NCBI RefSeq assembly: GCF_003675855.1
Contig: NZ_RCIH01000008.1
Coordinates: forward strand, 1-64,000
Source of the DNA: Halostella salina
GTDB taxonomy: Archaea > Halobacteriota > Halobacteria > Halobacteriales > Natronoarchaeaceae
Length of the DNA stretch: 64,000 nt
Direction of reading: 5' to 3'
How positions within the stretch are numbered: the stretch's first letter is position 1; every line of letters begins with the position of its first letter. A program made the translations under genes and the position numbers. The notes below the pieces were generated by a model. The model worked only from the letters and a program-made list of their open reading frames with translations, ran no database searches and had not been told where the DNA came from. Of this stretch, positions 44,181-51,741 are shown one piece after another.

Positions 44181-44762
44181 TCATCGGCTCTCGCGGCCGA
44201 CGGTGTCGAACCGTTCGAACAGGCTGTCGGCGTCGTCGAGCAGGCGAGCCGCACGCTGTTTCAGCCGGTCCGCGCGGGCCGTGGCCTCCCGATACCCCTC
44301 GTGGTCCTCGCGCCGGTCGGCCGGGAGTTCGGCCTCGATGACGCGGCACTTCGCTTCGAGGCTGAAGTACTCACCGAGCGTCTCGTACCCGAGCGTCGTA
44401 CACTGTTGTTCGACCGCGGCCCGCACGTCCTCGCGCTCGACCGGCTTGCAGAGGTAGTCGTCGAACGGCATGTCGAGCACGTCGAACCCCGGGTCGATGG
44501 CGGTCACCATGATCACCCGGCCCTCGAACCCGCGGTCGGAAAGGGCCGCGAGCACGTCGTCCCCCGACATCCCGGGCATGTGCCGGTCGAGGAGGACCAC
44601 GTCGAAGTCCTCGCCGGCGACCGCATCGAGGGCGGCCTCGCCGCCGTAGACGGTGTCGACCGCACAGAGCCCGCGAAGGCGGAGGGCGTACGCGTCGGCG
44701 ACCTGCTTCTCGTCGTCGACGACGAGGGCTCGCGGCAGCGGTTCGTCCGTCCGGTCTCCCAT
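44181..44762 (-). CDS. HalX-type response regulator
   Basis: 193 residues. The receiver domain (10-125) has the acidic pair VVDDEKQ, the phospho-acceptor D59 in VVLLDRHMPGM, the Thr in VIMVTAID and the Lys in DDYLCKPVERED. A C-terminal HalX domain (about 125-190) is helical, with LKQRAARLLDDADSLFERF at the end. HalX proteins carry no recognisable DNA-binding domain. The two kinases 2-4 kb away are candidate partners. Confidence 0.9.
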   Translation of the reverse strand: MGDRTDEPLPRALVVDDEKQVADAYALRLRGLCAVDTVYGGEAALDAVAGEDFDVVLLDRHMPGMSGDDVLAALSDRGFEGRVIMVTAIDPGFDVLDMPFDDYLCKPVEREDVRAAVEQQCTTLGYETLGEYFSLEAKCRVIEAELPADRREDHEGYREATARADRLKQRAARLLDDADSLFERFDTVGRESR

Positions 44763-44900
44763 TTACGGGCAATACGACTCCGCAGTGACATAACATGATT
44801 GGTGTCCGGACGGGGCGGTGCCGAAAACCGCCGTTCCGGGGCGTGTCAGTTCGGGACACACGACCCGTACGCTAAACACCGTGTGCCCGGGAGACGGCGT

Positions 44901-45005
44901 ATGGAACCCGTCGAAGCCACCGCCGACGACATCGACGCGCTCGTCGAGCGCTGGCACGCTCTCGCCGAGTCGGTGACGGAGTTCGCCGAACTGAACGAAG
45001 ATCGA
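44901..45005 (+). pseudogene. N-terminal remnant of a GNAT acetyltransferase gene
   Basis: Translation of the first 33 codons gives MEPVEATADDIDALVERWHA then LAESV and ELNE, closely matching the start of the intact GNAT protein at 56343-56810 (MDLVEATAEDLDALVDRWHS). The upstream DNA is also related: both have a TGCCCGGGA/CGCCCGGGA tract and CGGCG just before the ATG. After codon 34 the similarity stops, and no acetyl-CoA-binding motif follows. The copy is therefore a truncated duplicate rather than a gene. Confidence 0.75.
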
Positions 45006-45048
45006 ACCGCTGAACCCGGCGTGAGCGTCGCAAGCCCGCAACTCGAAC

Positions 45049-45486
45049 CTACTCGACCGCTTCCCTGGTCTGCCAGCCGACTTCGCCGTCGGAACCGGGA
45101 ATATGCAGTCGGGCGTACTGTGGCGGCGTCTCGTCCCCGGACCCGCCCGGCATGAACGAGAACGAGAGTCCGTCCTCGGCGAAGGTTTCGACTCGCGCCG
45201 TCAGCCTGACGGCGTTGCCGGCCGGTGCGGATACGAACGCCTCGTGTACTTCGGTCTCGGTGGATGGCACCACGCGTTCGAAGGTTGCGCTCGGTGAGTG
45301 GTCGACCGTCGTGACTCTCACCGAAAGGTCCGATTTGGACGTGTTGTACACCCACAGCGTTCCGGCCGGGTAGTTCGGACCGGGGACCTTCTCGTCGCCG
45401 TTCGACCTGAAAAGGCTGGTACAGCCACTCATCGTCGCTCCTGCGCTGACGCCGACCGCCGTCAGAACCCGTCGTCTGGAGGGCAT
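45049..45486 (-). CDS. Tat-secreted lipoprotein, unknown function
   Basis: 145 residues. The twin-arginine signal with lipobox is clear: MPSRRRVLTAVGVSAGATMS followed by GC, lipidation expected at Cys20. The mature protein is a beta-rich domain of about 120 residues (TLWVYNTSKSDLSVRVTTVD, then NAVRLTARVETF) of no recognised family, anchored outside the membrane. It is divergent from the RNase H gene. Related small lipoproteins occur in halophiles; the role is unknown. Confidence 0.8.
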   Translation of the reverse strand: MPSRRRVLTAVGVSAGATMSGCTSLFRSNGDEKVPGPNYPAGTLWVYNTSKSDLSVRVTTVDHSPSATFERVVPSTETEVHEAFVSAPAGNAVRLTARVETFAEDGLSFSFMPGGSGDETPPQYARLHIPGSDGEVGWQTREAVE

Positions 45487-45571
45487 GCCCGTTGTTTTAT
45501 ATCCCCGGCACATAATTTCGGCGGGAACCAATGGGGAACACCGTGCCGGCAGTGTTCGAGGAGGACGTACC

Positions 45572-46225
45572 GTGACCGACGACCAACTCCCGACTGAACA
45601 CCTCTCGCCCCTCGCGAGGCTCGTCGACGAGGTGCTCGCGGGCGTCGGCTACGAGATGGCGGCCGCCACTGACGCGATCAACGACGCCGTCCCGGGCCAC
45701 GGTGGGCTGTTCGACCCCGACACGTCGGCAGACGAGTTGCGCGGCGCGCTCGAACGGCTGCTCGCATCGGACCTCTCACCGCCGCCGGTCCCCGAGCAGT
45801 CGGGCGACGCGTTCGTCCTCTACGTCGACGGCAGTTCCCGCGGCAACCCCGGGCCCGCCGGCGCGGGCGCTGTGATCTTGACTGGCGGCGAGGACCAGCT
45901 GGCCCGTCTCGGCCGCCCCGTCGGCTCCCGGACGGGGAACAACACCGCCGAGTACGTCGCCCTGCAGCTTGGCCTCTCGGAACTGCTGACCCGGTACGAT
46001 CCACACAGCCTCGAGGTGCGCATCGACTCGATGACGGTCATCCGGGATGTCTGGGGTGACGAGGATCCGACGGAGCCGGATGTCGCGCCGTACAGCGAGG
46101 CCGTCGCGACGGCACTGTCGAGCATTCCGGACCACCGGTACACCCATCTGGCCGACAGCGACCCGAACCCCGCCGACGCGCTGGCGACGGTCGGGGCCGA
46201 CATCGCGGCGTTCGGCCCCGGATAG
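45572..46225 (+). CDS. ribonuclease H type I (RnhA-like)
   Basis: 217 residues. An N-terminal helical part of about 75 residues precedes the RNase H fold. The catalytic acids are D86 (LYVDGSSRGNPGPAG), E127 (NNTAEYVALQLGL), D152 (VRIDSMTVI) and the last Asp in LADSDPNPADALA, so the DEDD set is complete. It should cleave RNA in RNA/DNA hybrids. The GTG at 45572 follows a good Shine-Dalgarno stretch (GAGGAGG at about 45559-45565), which is why it is preferred to the long upstream extension. Confidence 0.9.
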   Translation: MTDDQLPTEHLSPLARLVDEVLAGVGYEMAAATDAINDAVPGHGGLFDPDTSADELRGALERLLASDLSPPPVPEQSGDAFVLYVDGSSRGNPGPAGAGAVILTGGEDQLARLGRPVGSRTGNNTAEYVALQLGLSELLTRYDPHSLEVRIDSMTVIRDVWGDEDPTEPDVAPYSEAVATALSSIPDHRYTHLADSDPNPADALATVGADIAAFGPG

Positions 46226-46371
46226 GAGAAACCCGGACGGCTCAACCGCTCACCTTCCACAAACAGTCAGCGCGCGTTTCACCTCGTCGGAAGTCGTCCC
46301 GAGCGTCTCGCTGGCGAGGGGCGCACATCTGGAGGGGCAACGTTTTTTCCCTCGCTCACCTGGCACCGTCC

Positions 46372-46617
46372 ATGGACCTACAGGAGATCGAGGAACTCAT
46401 CGAAGCGGGCGTCCCCGACGCCGAGGCCGAAGTGATCCAGCCCCGCGGCCCGGAGGACGACGACCACCTCGCCGCGCGCGTCGTCTCCCCGGCGTTCGAG
46501 GGGAAGTCACTGGTCGAACAGCACGAACTCGTCTACGACGCACTTGAGGGGCGCATGACCGAGGACATCCACGCGCTCGAACTGAAGACCTACACCCCCG
46601 ATGACGCCCCCGTTTGA
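46372..46617 (+). CDS. BolA family protein
   Basis: 81 residues with the BolA/IbaG fold: VIQPRGPEDDDHLAARVVSP corresponds to the strand with the conserved His, and KSLVEQHELVYDALEGRM to the helix containing the RH-type VYDAL motif. BolA proteins bind Fe-S clusters jointly with CGFS glutaredoxins. The next gene, 59 bp on, encodes exactly such a glutaredoxin, so they likely work as a pair in Fe-S trafficking. Confidence 0.9.
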   Translation: MDLQEIEELIEAGVPDAEAEVIQPRGPEDDDHLAARVVSPAFEGKSLVEQHELVYDALEGRMTEDIHALELKTYTPDDAPV

Positions 46618-46676
46618 AGCGGTTTCGGGCGCACAACAGCGGTAGGCATTTGTCCGCGGGACCACTCCCCACAGGT

Positions 46677-47018
46677 ATGGGATTCGAACCGTCCGCGGAC
46701 CTCTCGCCGGAGGAAGCCAAGGAGCGCGTCGACACCGCAATCGAGGACAACGAGGTCGTCCTGTTCATGAAGGGGACCGAACTGATGCCCCAGTGCGGGT
46801 TCTCCCGCCGCGCGCTCGGCCTGATCGACCAGCACCGCGACGAGTACGAGACCGTCGACGTGCTCGAAGCGCTGGACGAGTACCGGGACGCGCTTGAGGA
46901 ACACAGCGGCTGGGAGACGATCCCCCAGACCTACGTCGACGGCGAGTTCGTCGGCGGCAGCGACATCCTCGCGGAACTCGACGAGCGCGGGGAACTGGCC
47001 GCCGAACTGGACGCGTAG
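46677..47018 (+). CDS. monothiol glutaredoxin (CGFS type)
   Basis: 113-residue Grx4-like protein. The cluster-ligating Cys40 is in MPQCGFSRRAL (CGFS), followed by WETIPQTYVDGEFVGGSDIL, the cis-Pro and glutathione-binding region. The length and lack of a second Cys fit monothiol glutaredoxins. Haloarchaea commonly use gamma-glutamylcysteine instead of glutathione, which may be the co-ligand (known biology). It follows the BolA gene. Confidence 0.92.
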   Translation: MGFEPSADLSPEEAKERVDTAIEDNEVVLFMKGTELMPQCGFSRRALGLIDQHRDEYETVDVLEALDEYRDALEEHSGWETIPQTYVDGEFVGGSDILAELDERGELAAELDA

Positions 47019-47024
47019 CGACGG

Positions 47025-47486
47025 TCAGTCCACGTACTCGTACCCCCACTCCGACAGCGTCGCGGCGATCGCTTCCGCGTCGGCCGTCGCGACCATCGCC
47101 TCCCGAACGTCAAGCTTCTTCAGGTCCTTCTCGCGGATCTCCAGCTCGTCGGCGACGGCGGCCATGATCTCGTCCTCCGTGGCCGAGTACTCGTCCCTGA
47201 GGAAGAACTGGTGGACGTTGTCCCGGTCCTCCTTGACCCGTGAGCGCCGCAGGACCCACGGGATCTCCGCTGCTGCGTCCTCGTCGTCCGAGCTGTCATC
47301 GGGATCATCGCCCGTTGTCGGCTCCTGTTCCCGCCGCGCCGACCCGTCGTTTCGGCTGTGTTCCCCGTCGCGGTCGGTCGTCGGTCGTCGGTCGACGTCG
47401 GACGCCTGTTCCTCGCCGTCGGCGTCGCTCTGGGGTTCGTCGTCCGTGTCGTCCGCGAACGGGTCGTCGCCGGCTCCGGACTTCAT
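47025..47486 (-). CDS. ParA-associated partition protein candidate
   Basis: 153 residues. The first 75 are highly acidic and probably disordered. The C-terminal 80 residues form a compact predicted helical domain (PWVLRRSRVKEDRDNVHQFF then EDEIMAAVADELEIREKDLK), conserved in a haloarchaeal family typically found next to ParA genes. It is encoded downstream of parA with a 4-bp overlap (ATGA), so it would be the partner/centromere-binding protein of the segregation system. No DNA-binding motif is recognised. Confidence 0.7.
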   Translation of the reverse strand: MKSGAGDDPFADDTDDEPQSDADGEEQASDVDRRPTTDRDGEHSRNDGSARREQEPTTGDDPDDSSDDEDAAAEIPWVLRRSRVKEDRDNVHQFFLRDEYSATEDEIMAAVADELEIREKDLKKLDVREAMVATADAEAIAATLSEWGYEYVD

Positions 47487-48331
47487 TCGAACTCACCCTC
47501 GATTCCGGCCGCGAGGTCGTCGTACTTCTCCAGGGTCTCCAGTTCGTACTCGCCGTTCGGGTCGCGCTCGTCCTCCAGCACGCCGTAGGCCGAGGTTCGA
47601 AAGTCCCACATGTGCTGCATCAGGCTCGCGCGCTCCCTGAACACGACCGGGAGGTCGAACTCCGACTCCTCCAGCTTCGACAACTGTGCCTCCTGGGTGT
47701 TCGTCCGCTTGAACCCCACCGGAACGACGCCGAGGACACCCACGTTGATCCCCACCTCGTCCTCCAGACCTGTCACGAGGTCGTCGAGGCCCTGAATGCT
47801 CAGCGCGCCCTTCCCGGAGAGTTCCACCGGCAGGAGCACGGACCGCGTCGCGAAGATGGCGTTGTTGAGCGCGTCGCCCGGCGTCGCCTGCGGGTCGCAG
47901 ATGATCACGTCGTAATCCCCCGGTACGTCGTTTTCCCGCAACACCCGGAGCAACTGCTCGTGCTTCGGCCATTCGTACTCGTCCTCGGGGTGCATGTCCT
48001 CCTCGATCTCGGCGGCTTTCATCAGGTTCCGCGTCAGGTTTTCCAGCATGTTGTGGCTCGGGATCACGTCGACCCCCGCCTCGTCCGTCTCCCGGATCAG
48101 GTCCCGGAACTCGCCTTTCGGGCGACCGATGAGATGTCGGACGAGGTTGTCCGCGGTGCCGTCCGAGCGGTCGTCATCCACCTCGAACAGGTAGCTCAGA
48201 CTCCCCTCCTGCGGGTCGAGGTCGATGCAGAGCACGTCCCGTCCGCGCCGAGCGTGCGCGACGGCGAGGTTCGCCGCCGTCGTCGTCTTCCCGACGCCGC
48301 CCGCCTCCGAGTACGTTGTGTAGGTGATCAT
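47483..48331 (-). CDS. ParA/Soj-type partition ATPase
   Basis: 282-residue deviant Walker ATPase. The P-loop is YSEAGGVGKTTTAANLAVAH (residues 6-25), followed by Walker A' in DVLCIDLDPQEGSLSYLF and Walker B in DVIICDPQATPGDALN. The lysine normally preceding GGxGKT in ParA proteins is Ala here. The family moves and positions replicons. Its own overlap with the following gene and a repeat-rich upstream gap complete a par locus. A perfect inverted repeat between start and TATA-like stretch suggests autoregulation. Confidence 0.9.
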   Translation of the reverse strand: MITYTTYSEAGGVGKTTTAANLAVAHARRGRDVLCIDLDPQEGSLSYLFEVDDDRSDGTADNLVRHLIGRPKGEFRDLIRETDEAGVDVIPSHNMLENLTRNLMKAAEIEEDMHPEDEYEWPKHEQLLRVLRENDVPGDYDVIICDPQATPGDALNNAIFATRSVLLPVELSGKGALSIQGLDDLVTGLEDEVGINVGVLGVVPVGFKRTNTQEAQLSKLEESEFDLPVVFRERASLMQHMWDFRTSAYGVLEDERDPNGEYELETLEKYDDLAAGIEGEFE

Positions 48332-48772
48332 GACCGGTCAGACTCACTGATGAGTCATAAAACATGGCCATACTTAGCAGTATCACTGAACAGTAACACT
48401 GTCTGGTGTAACTGAACAGTGTAATTGATTGGTAGATGTGGTGAGTCAAACTGTACAGCCCCACCCGGCAGTAACGCCGTTTAGACGGTTTAGATCGACT
48501 GCCTGAACCGACTGCGGTCTGTTGTCTGGGGAGTGTGATCGCTCAAGTTCACTGTGTAGTTGTGCCGTACAATTACACTGTTAAGTAACACTGGCTAACT
48601 ACACTGAACAGTCACACTGGACAGTCATACTGAATCCATATACCGTTGGTGCGTTCCACGCCCTGCATGTCGCTCGGATCCGAACGTCGCCACGGACAAC
48701 CTATACACACTATCTGTTCTCATTGTACACGAAAAGATTATACGCCGGCTCGTCGATCGTCAACGTGAGACA
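48332..48772. promoter_or_regulatory. par locus upstream region, repeat-rich (candidate parS/operator)
   Basis: 441 bp without a gene, between parA and the divergent hydrolase gene. It contains an inverted repeat GACTCA-CTGA-TGAGTC at 48341-48356 next to TCATAAAA (TATA-like in the parA direction). Exact ACTGAACAGT copies occur at 48385-48394, 48411-48420 and 48603-48612, with ACTGGACAGT at 48616-48625. Related CACTGT/CACTGG motifs run throughout. The recurrent half-sites near a ParA gene make this a candidate centromere or operator. Confidence 0.6.
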
Positions 48773-49954
48773 ATGCCAGGGGACGTGTTCAGCGAGGACG
48801 AGTACGAGCGCCGGATCGAGCGGACGAAAGAGCGGATGCGCGAGGAGGACCTGGACGCGCTGGTCGTCTCCGACCCGGCGAACATGAACTACCTCTCGGG
48901 GTACGACGGCTGGTCGTTCTACGTCCATCAGGCGGTCGTCGTCACCGCCGAGCGCGACGAGCCGGTGTGGATCGGGCGCGGACAGGACGCCAACGGCGCA
49001 CGGGCGACGACGTTCCTCTCGGAGGAGAGCATCTACGCCTACAGCGACGACCACGTCCACTCGCCGTACGACCTCCACCCGACTGACTACTTCGCCGAGG
49101 TGCTGGAGGCGCTGGACGTGGACGACGGCCGGATCGGCGTCGAGATGGACGCCTACTACTTCACCGCGAAGACGTACACCCGGCTCAAGTCGAACCTCCC
49201 CGAGGCCGAGTTCGAGGACGCGACGCTGCTGGTCAACTGGGTGCGCGCGATCAAGTCCGACGAGGAACTCGACTACATGCGGCAGGCGGCCCGCATCTCC
49301 GAGAACGCGATGGCCGCCGGATTGGACGCCGTCGGCGAGGGCGTCCCCGAGTACGAGGTCGCGGCGGAGATCTACGACGCGCTGATCCGGGGGACGGACG
49401 ATTTCGGCGGTGACTACCCGTCGATCGTCCCGCTGATGCCCTCGGGCGACCACACCGGTACCCCCCACCTCACCTGGACCGACCGCCGGTTCGAGGAGGG
49501 CGACCCGGTGATCATCGAACTGTCGGGCTGTCGCCACCGGTACCACTCGCCGCTCGCCCGGACGACGTTCGTCGGCGACCCGCCCGAGAAACTGTCCGAG
49601 ACCTCGGAGATCGTCGTGGAGGGCCTGAACGCGGCGATCGACGCGGTCGAACCGGGCGTCACCTGCGAGGAGGTCGAGGCGGCGTGGCGCGACGTGATCT
49701 CCAGCTACGGCATCGAGAAGGAGGAACGGATCGCGTACTCGATGGGACTCGGCTACCCACCGGACTGGGGCGAGCACACCGCGAGCGTCCGCCCCGGCGA
49801 CACGACCGAACTACAGGAGGGCATGACGTTTCACATGATCCCCGGGATCTGGCAGGACGACGTGGGGACCGAACTCAGCGAGACGTTCCACGTCACCAGC
49901 GACGGCGCGGAGGTGCTCGCCGACTTCCCGCGGGAACTGTTCTCGACGCGGTAG
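48773..49954 (+). CDS. ectoine hydrolase-like (DoeA/EutD) M24-fold hydrolase
   Basis: 393 residues of the creatinase/DoeA branch. The N-terminal domain has MNYLSGYDGWSFYVHQAVV and the C-terminal domain has DHTGTPHLTWTDRRFEEGDP, ELSGCRHRYHSPLARTTF, GLGYPPDWGEHTASVRPGDT and MTFHMIPGIWQ. The usual M24 metal ligands are lost (Glu for the first Asp, no second Asp, no EPG motif), while the Glu and His residues around the HLTW motif resemble those of non-metal members. DoeA opens the ectoine ring; creatine is the alternative. Genes further on (amidohydrolase, threonine ammonia-lyase, aminotransferase) would suit amino-acid-derived products. Confidence 0.72.
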   Translation: MPGDVFSEDEYERRIERTKERMREEDLDALVVSDPANMNYLSGYDGWSFYVHQAVVVTAERDEPVWIGRGQDANGARATTFLSEESIYAYSDDHVHSPYDLHPTDYFAEVLEALDVDDGRIGVEMDAYYFTAKTYTRLKSNLPEAEFEDATLLVNWVRAIKSDEELDYMRQAARISENAMAAGLDAVGEGVPEYEVAAEIYDALIRGTDDFGGDYPSIVPLMPSGDHTGTPHLTWTDRRFEEGDPVIIELSGCRHRYHSPLARTTFVGDPPEKLSETSEIVVEGLNAAIDAVEPGVTCEEVEAAWRDVISSYGIEKEERIAYSMGLGYPPDWGEHTASVRPGDTTELQEGMTFHMIPGIWQDDVGTELSETFHVTSDGAEVLADFPRELFSTR

Positions 49955-49983
49955 GTGCCGCCGTCGGTCCCGACAACGCTTTT

Positions 49984-50007
49984 GTATGCGCATACGTATT
50001 CGAATAC
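49984..50007 (+). promoter_or_regulatory. paired palindromic operator abutting vapB
   Basis: Two perfect 12-bp palindromes lie side by side, GTATGCGCATAC (49984-49995) and GTATTCGAATAC (49996-50007), and the vapB ATG begins at the very next base. The half-sites GTAT/ATAC occur four times at regular 6-bp steps. This is the form of an autoregulatory operator for an antitoxin or toxin-antitoxin complex; binding is inferred. Confidence 0.75.
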
Positions 50008-50238
50008 ATGGCCGACACGACGATCCGGGTCTCGAACGAGACCAAGGAGCGACTGGCGATGCTGAAACGCGAGGGCGAGAGCTTCGAGGACGTCATCGTC
50101 AGGCTCACCGCCGACGAGAAGTGGACGGGCTTCGGCGCGCTCTCGGACGCGGACGGCGACCCGCGCGAGGGGATGGAGCGGATGCGCCGCGAGATGCGTG
50201 ACGGCGTCGCGAACGACCTTGAGGACCAGGGGTCCTGA
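50008..50238 (+). CDS. VapB-type antitoxin
   Basis: 76-residue protein. The N-terminal ribbon-helix-helix-like segment (TTIRVSNETKERLAMLKREG, then ESFEDVIVRL) would bind DNA, and the C-terminus is acidic and basic mixed, the usual toxin-binding tail. The toxin ATG follows the stop directly. The start is fixed by the double palindrome that ends one base upstream. Such proteins neutralise PIN toxins and repress the operon. Confidence 0.88.
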   Translation: MADTTIRVSNETKERLAMLKREGESFEDVIVRLTADEKWTGFGALSDADGDPREGMERMRREMRDGVANDLEDQGS

Positions 50239-50643
50239 ATGCTCGTCCTCGACAACAACCTCCTCAGCGACTACCTCGCCGGGAAGCCGGCCGCGGAGTC
50301 GTTCCTCCGTGAGTACGAACCCGACCCCTGGGCCGTCTCCGGAATCGTGGCGTACGAGGCGTACATGGGCTGTCTACACGGGTACATCGACGGCGACGTG
50401 TCGACGGTTCGGCAGGCGATCGGGTCGTCGATGGACGTACTGGACGTGACTGAACGGACGGCCGCGGAGGCCGTGGAGCTACAGCGGGAACTCCTGGACC
50501 GAGGCGTCCCGGCCGACCACCCCGACGCGCTCATCGCCGCCAGCGCCCGCGAGCACGGCGGCACGTTCGGCACCGCGGAGAAGCAGTTTCACCGGGACGA
50601 TGTCCGCGAAGTGCTGTCGGTCGCGGCGTACGACCCCGACTGA
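50239..50643 (+). CDS. VapC-type PIN-domain toxin
   Basis: 134-residue PIN-domain ribonuclease. The acidic residues lie in LVLDNNLLSDY (Asp5), IVAYEAYMGCLHG (Glu) and VPADHPDALIAASA (Asp), with a final loop GGTFGTAEKQFHRDD. Toxins of this class cut tRNA or rRNA sites. It begins one base after the antitoxin stop, so the two are coupled. The next gene on the opposite strand ends at the next base, leaving no intergenic space. On a secondary replicon it could stabilise inheritance. Confidence 0.9.
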   Translation: MLVLDNNLLSDYLAGKPAAESFLREYEPDPWAVSGIVAYEAYMGCLHGYIDGDVSTVRQAIGSSMDVLDVTERTAAEAVELQRELLDRGVPADHPDALIAASAREHGGTFGTAEKQFHRDDVREVLSVAAYDPD

Positions 50644-51612
50644 TCACCCGTCAGGTGCGACGACCAGGTTCTCCAGGTCACCGCCCTCGTCCAGCGCCGT
50701 GACGTTGCGCGCGACGATGTCGGCGAGGCGCTCCCAGTGTTTGGGCGTGTGGCCGCCGGTGTGAGGCGTGACGAGGCAGTTTTCCAGGTCCCAGAGCGGG
50801 TGGTCCGCCGGGAGCGGTTCGGGGTCGGTCACGTCCAGCGCCGCGCCGCGGATCTTGTTGGACTGCAGGGCGGCGACCAGCGCGTCGGTGTCGACGATGC
50901 CGCCGCGGGCGGCGTTGACGACGACGGCGTTCGGCGGCAGCGTCGCCAGTTCGGCCTCGCCGACGAGGCCGCGGGTCAGGTCGGTCAGCGGACAGGCGAC
51001 CACGACGTACTCGCTCCGGGCGAACGCGTCGTGGACCGCGTCGCCGTCGAAGCCGACGACCTCGTCGGTCGGCCCGCCCTTCTCCGGGGAGTACCGGACG
51101 CCGATCGTGTCGACCTCGAACCCCTGGAGGCGCTGGGCGACGGCCTGCCCGATCGAGCCGAGGCCGACGATCGTGACGGTGCTGTCGGTGAACTCCGAGG
51201 ACTGGAAGTGTCGCCACTCGCTGTTCTGCTTGCGCCGCCACCCCTCGTGAAGGCGGCGGGCAAAGACGAGCATGTTGCCGATGGCCTGCTCGGCGATGCC
51301 GGGCGCGTGGATGCCGCCGGCGTTCGTGACGGCGACGCCGTGGTCGGCCAGCGCCGCGGTCGGCACGTGGTCGGTCCCGGCGAAGGTGCAGGCGAACAGT
51401 TCGAGCCGGTCGGCCCGGTCGAGCAGTGCCTCGTCGAGGTCGATACCCGTCACGACGCGAGCGTGCTCGACCAGTTCCCGCTCTTCGGCCGGGGTCCGTG
51501 CCAGTCCGACCTCGCGGTCGGGCAGGCGCTTCCTGAGTTCCTCGGCGTACGATCCCATCGACAGTCCTTCCGTCCCCTCACGGAGGACGGCGATCTCGGG
51601 GGTGTCGTTCAT
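50644..51612 (-). CDS. D-2-hydroxyacid dehydrogenase
   Basis: 322-residue NAD(P)-dependent enzyme of the D-isomer 2-hydroxyacid dehydrogenase family. The Rossmann motif is TVTIVGLGSIGQAVAQRLQG. Catalytic residues are Arg in VVNAARGGIVDTDAL, Glu in VTDPEPLPADHPLW, and His in VTPHTGGHTPKHWERL. Substrates may be glyoxylate, hydroxypyruvate or another oxoacid. It is oriented away from the M20 gene with a shared divergent region (51613-51741, AT-rich). Confidence 0.9.
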   Translation of the reverse strand: MNDTPEIAVLREGTEGLSMGSYAEELRKRLPDREVGLARTPAEERELVEHARVVTGIDLDEALLDRADRLELFACTFAGTDHVPTAALADHGVAVTNAGGIHAPGIAEQAIGNMLVFARRLHEGWRRKQNSEWRHFQSSEFTDSTVTIVGLGSIGQAVAQRLQGFEVDTIGVRYSPEKGGPTDEVVGFDGDAVHDAFARSEYVVVACPLTDLTRGLVGEAELATLPPNAVVVNAARGGIVDTDALVAALQSNKIRGAALDVTDPEPLPADHPLWDLENCLVTPHTGGHTPKHWERLADIVARNVTALDEGGDLENLVVAPDG

Positions 51613-51741
51613 CGATGTGTCTCCCGCGTCGGTGGACGCGGCTCGGCCGTGGGAACGCCCGACGGCCTCTTAGTCTTTTGTGTATCTGGTATTAACGAGT
51701 ATTGTGTATACTTAAGGTAGTGGAGCGTGTTAGCGACGACC

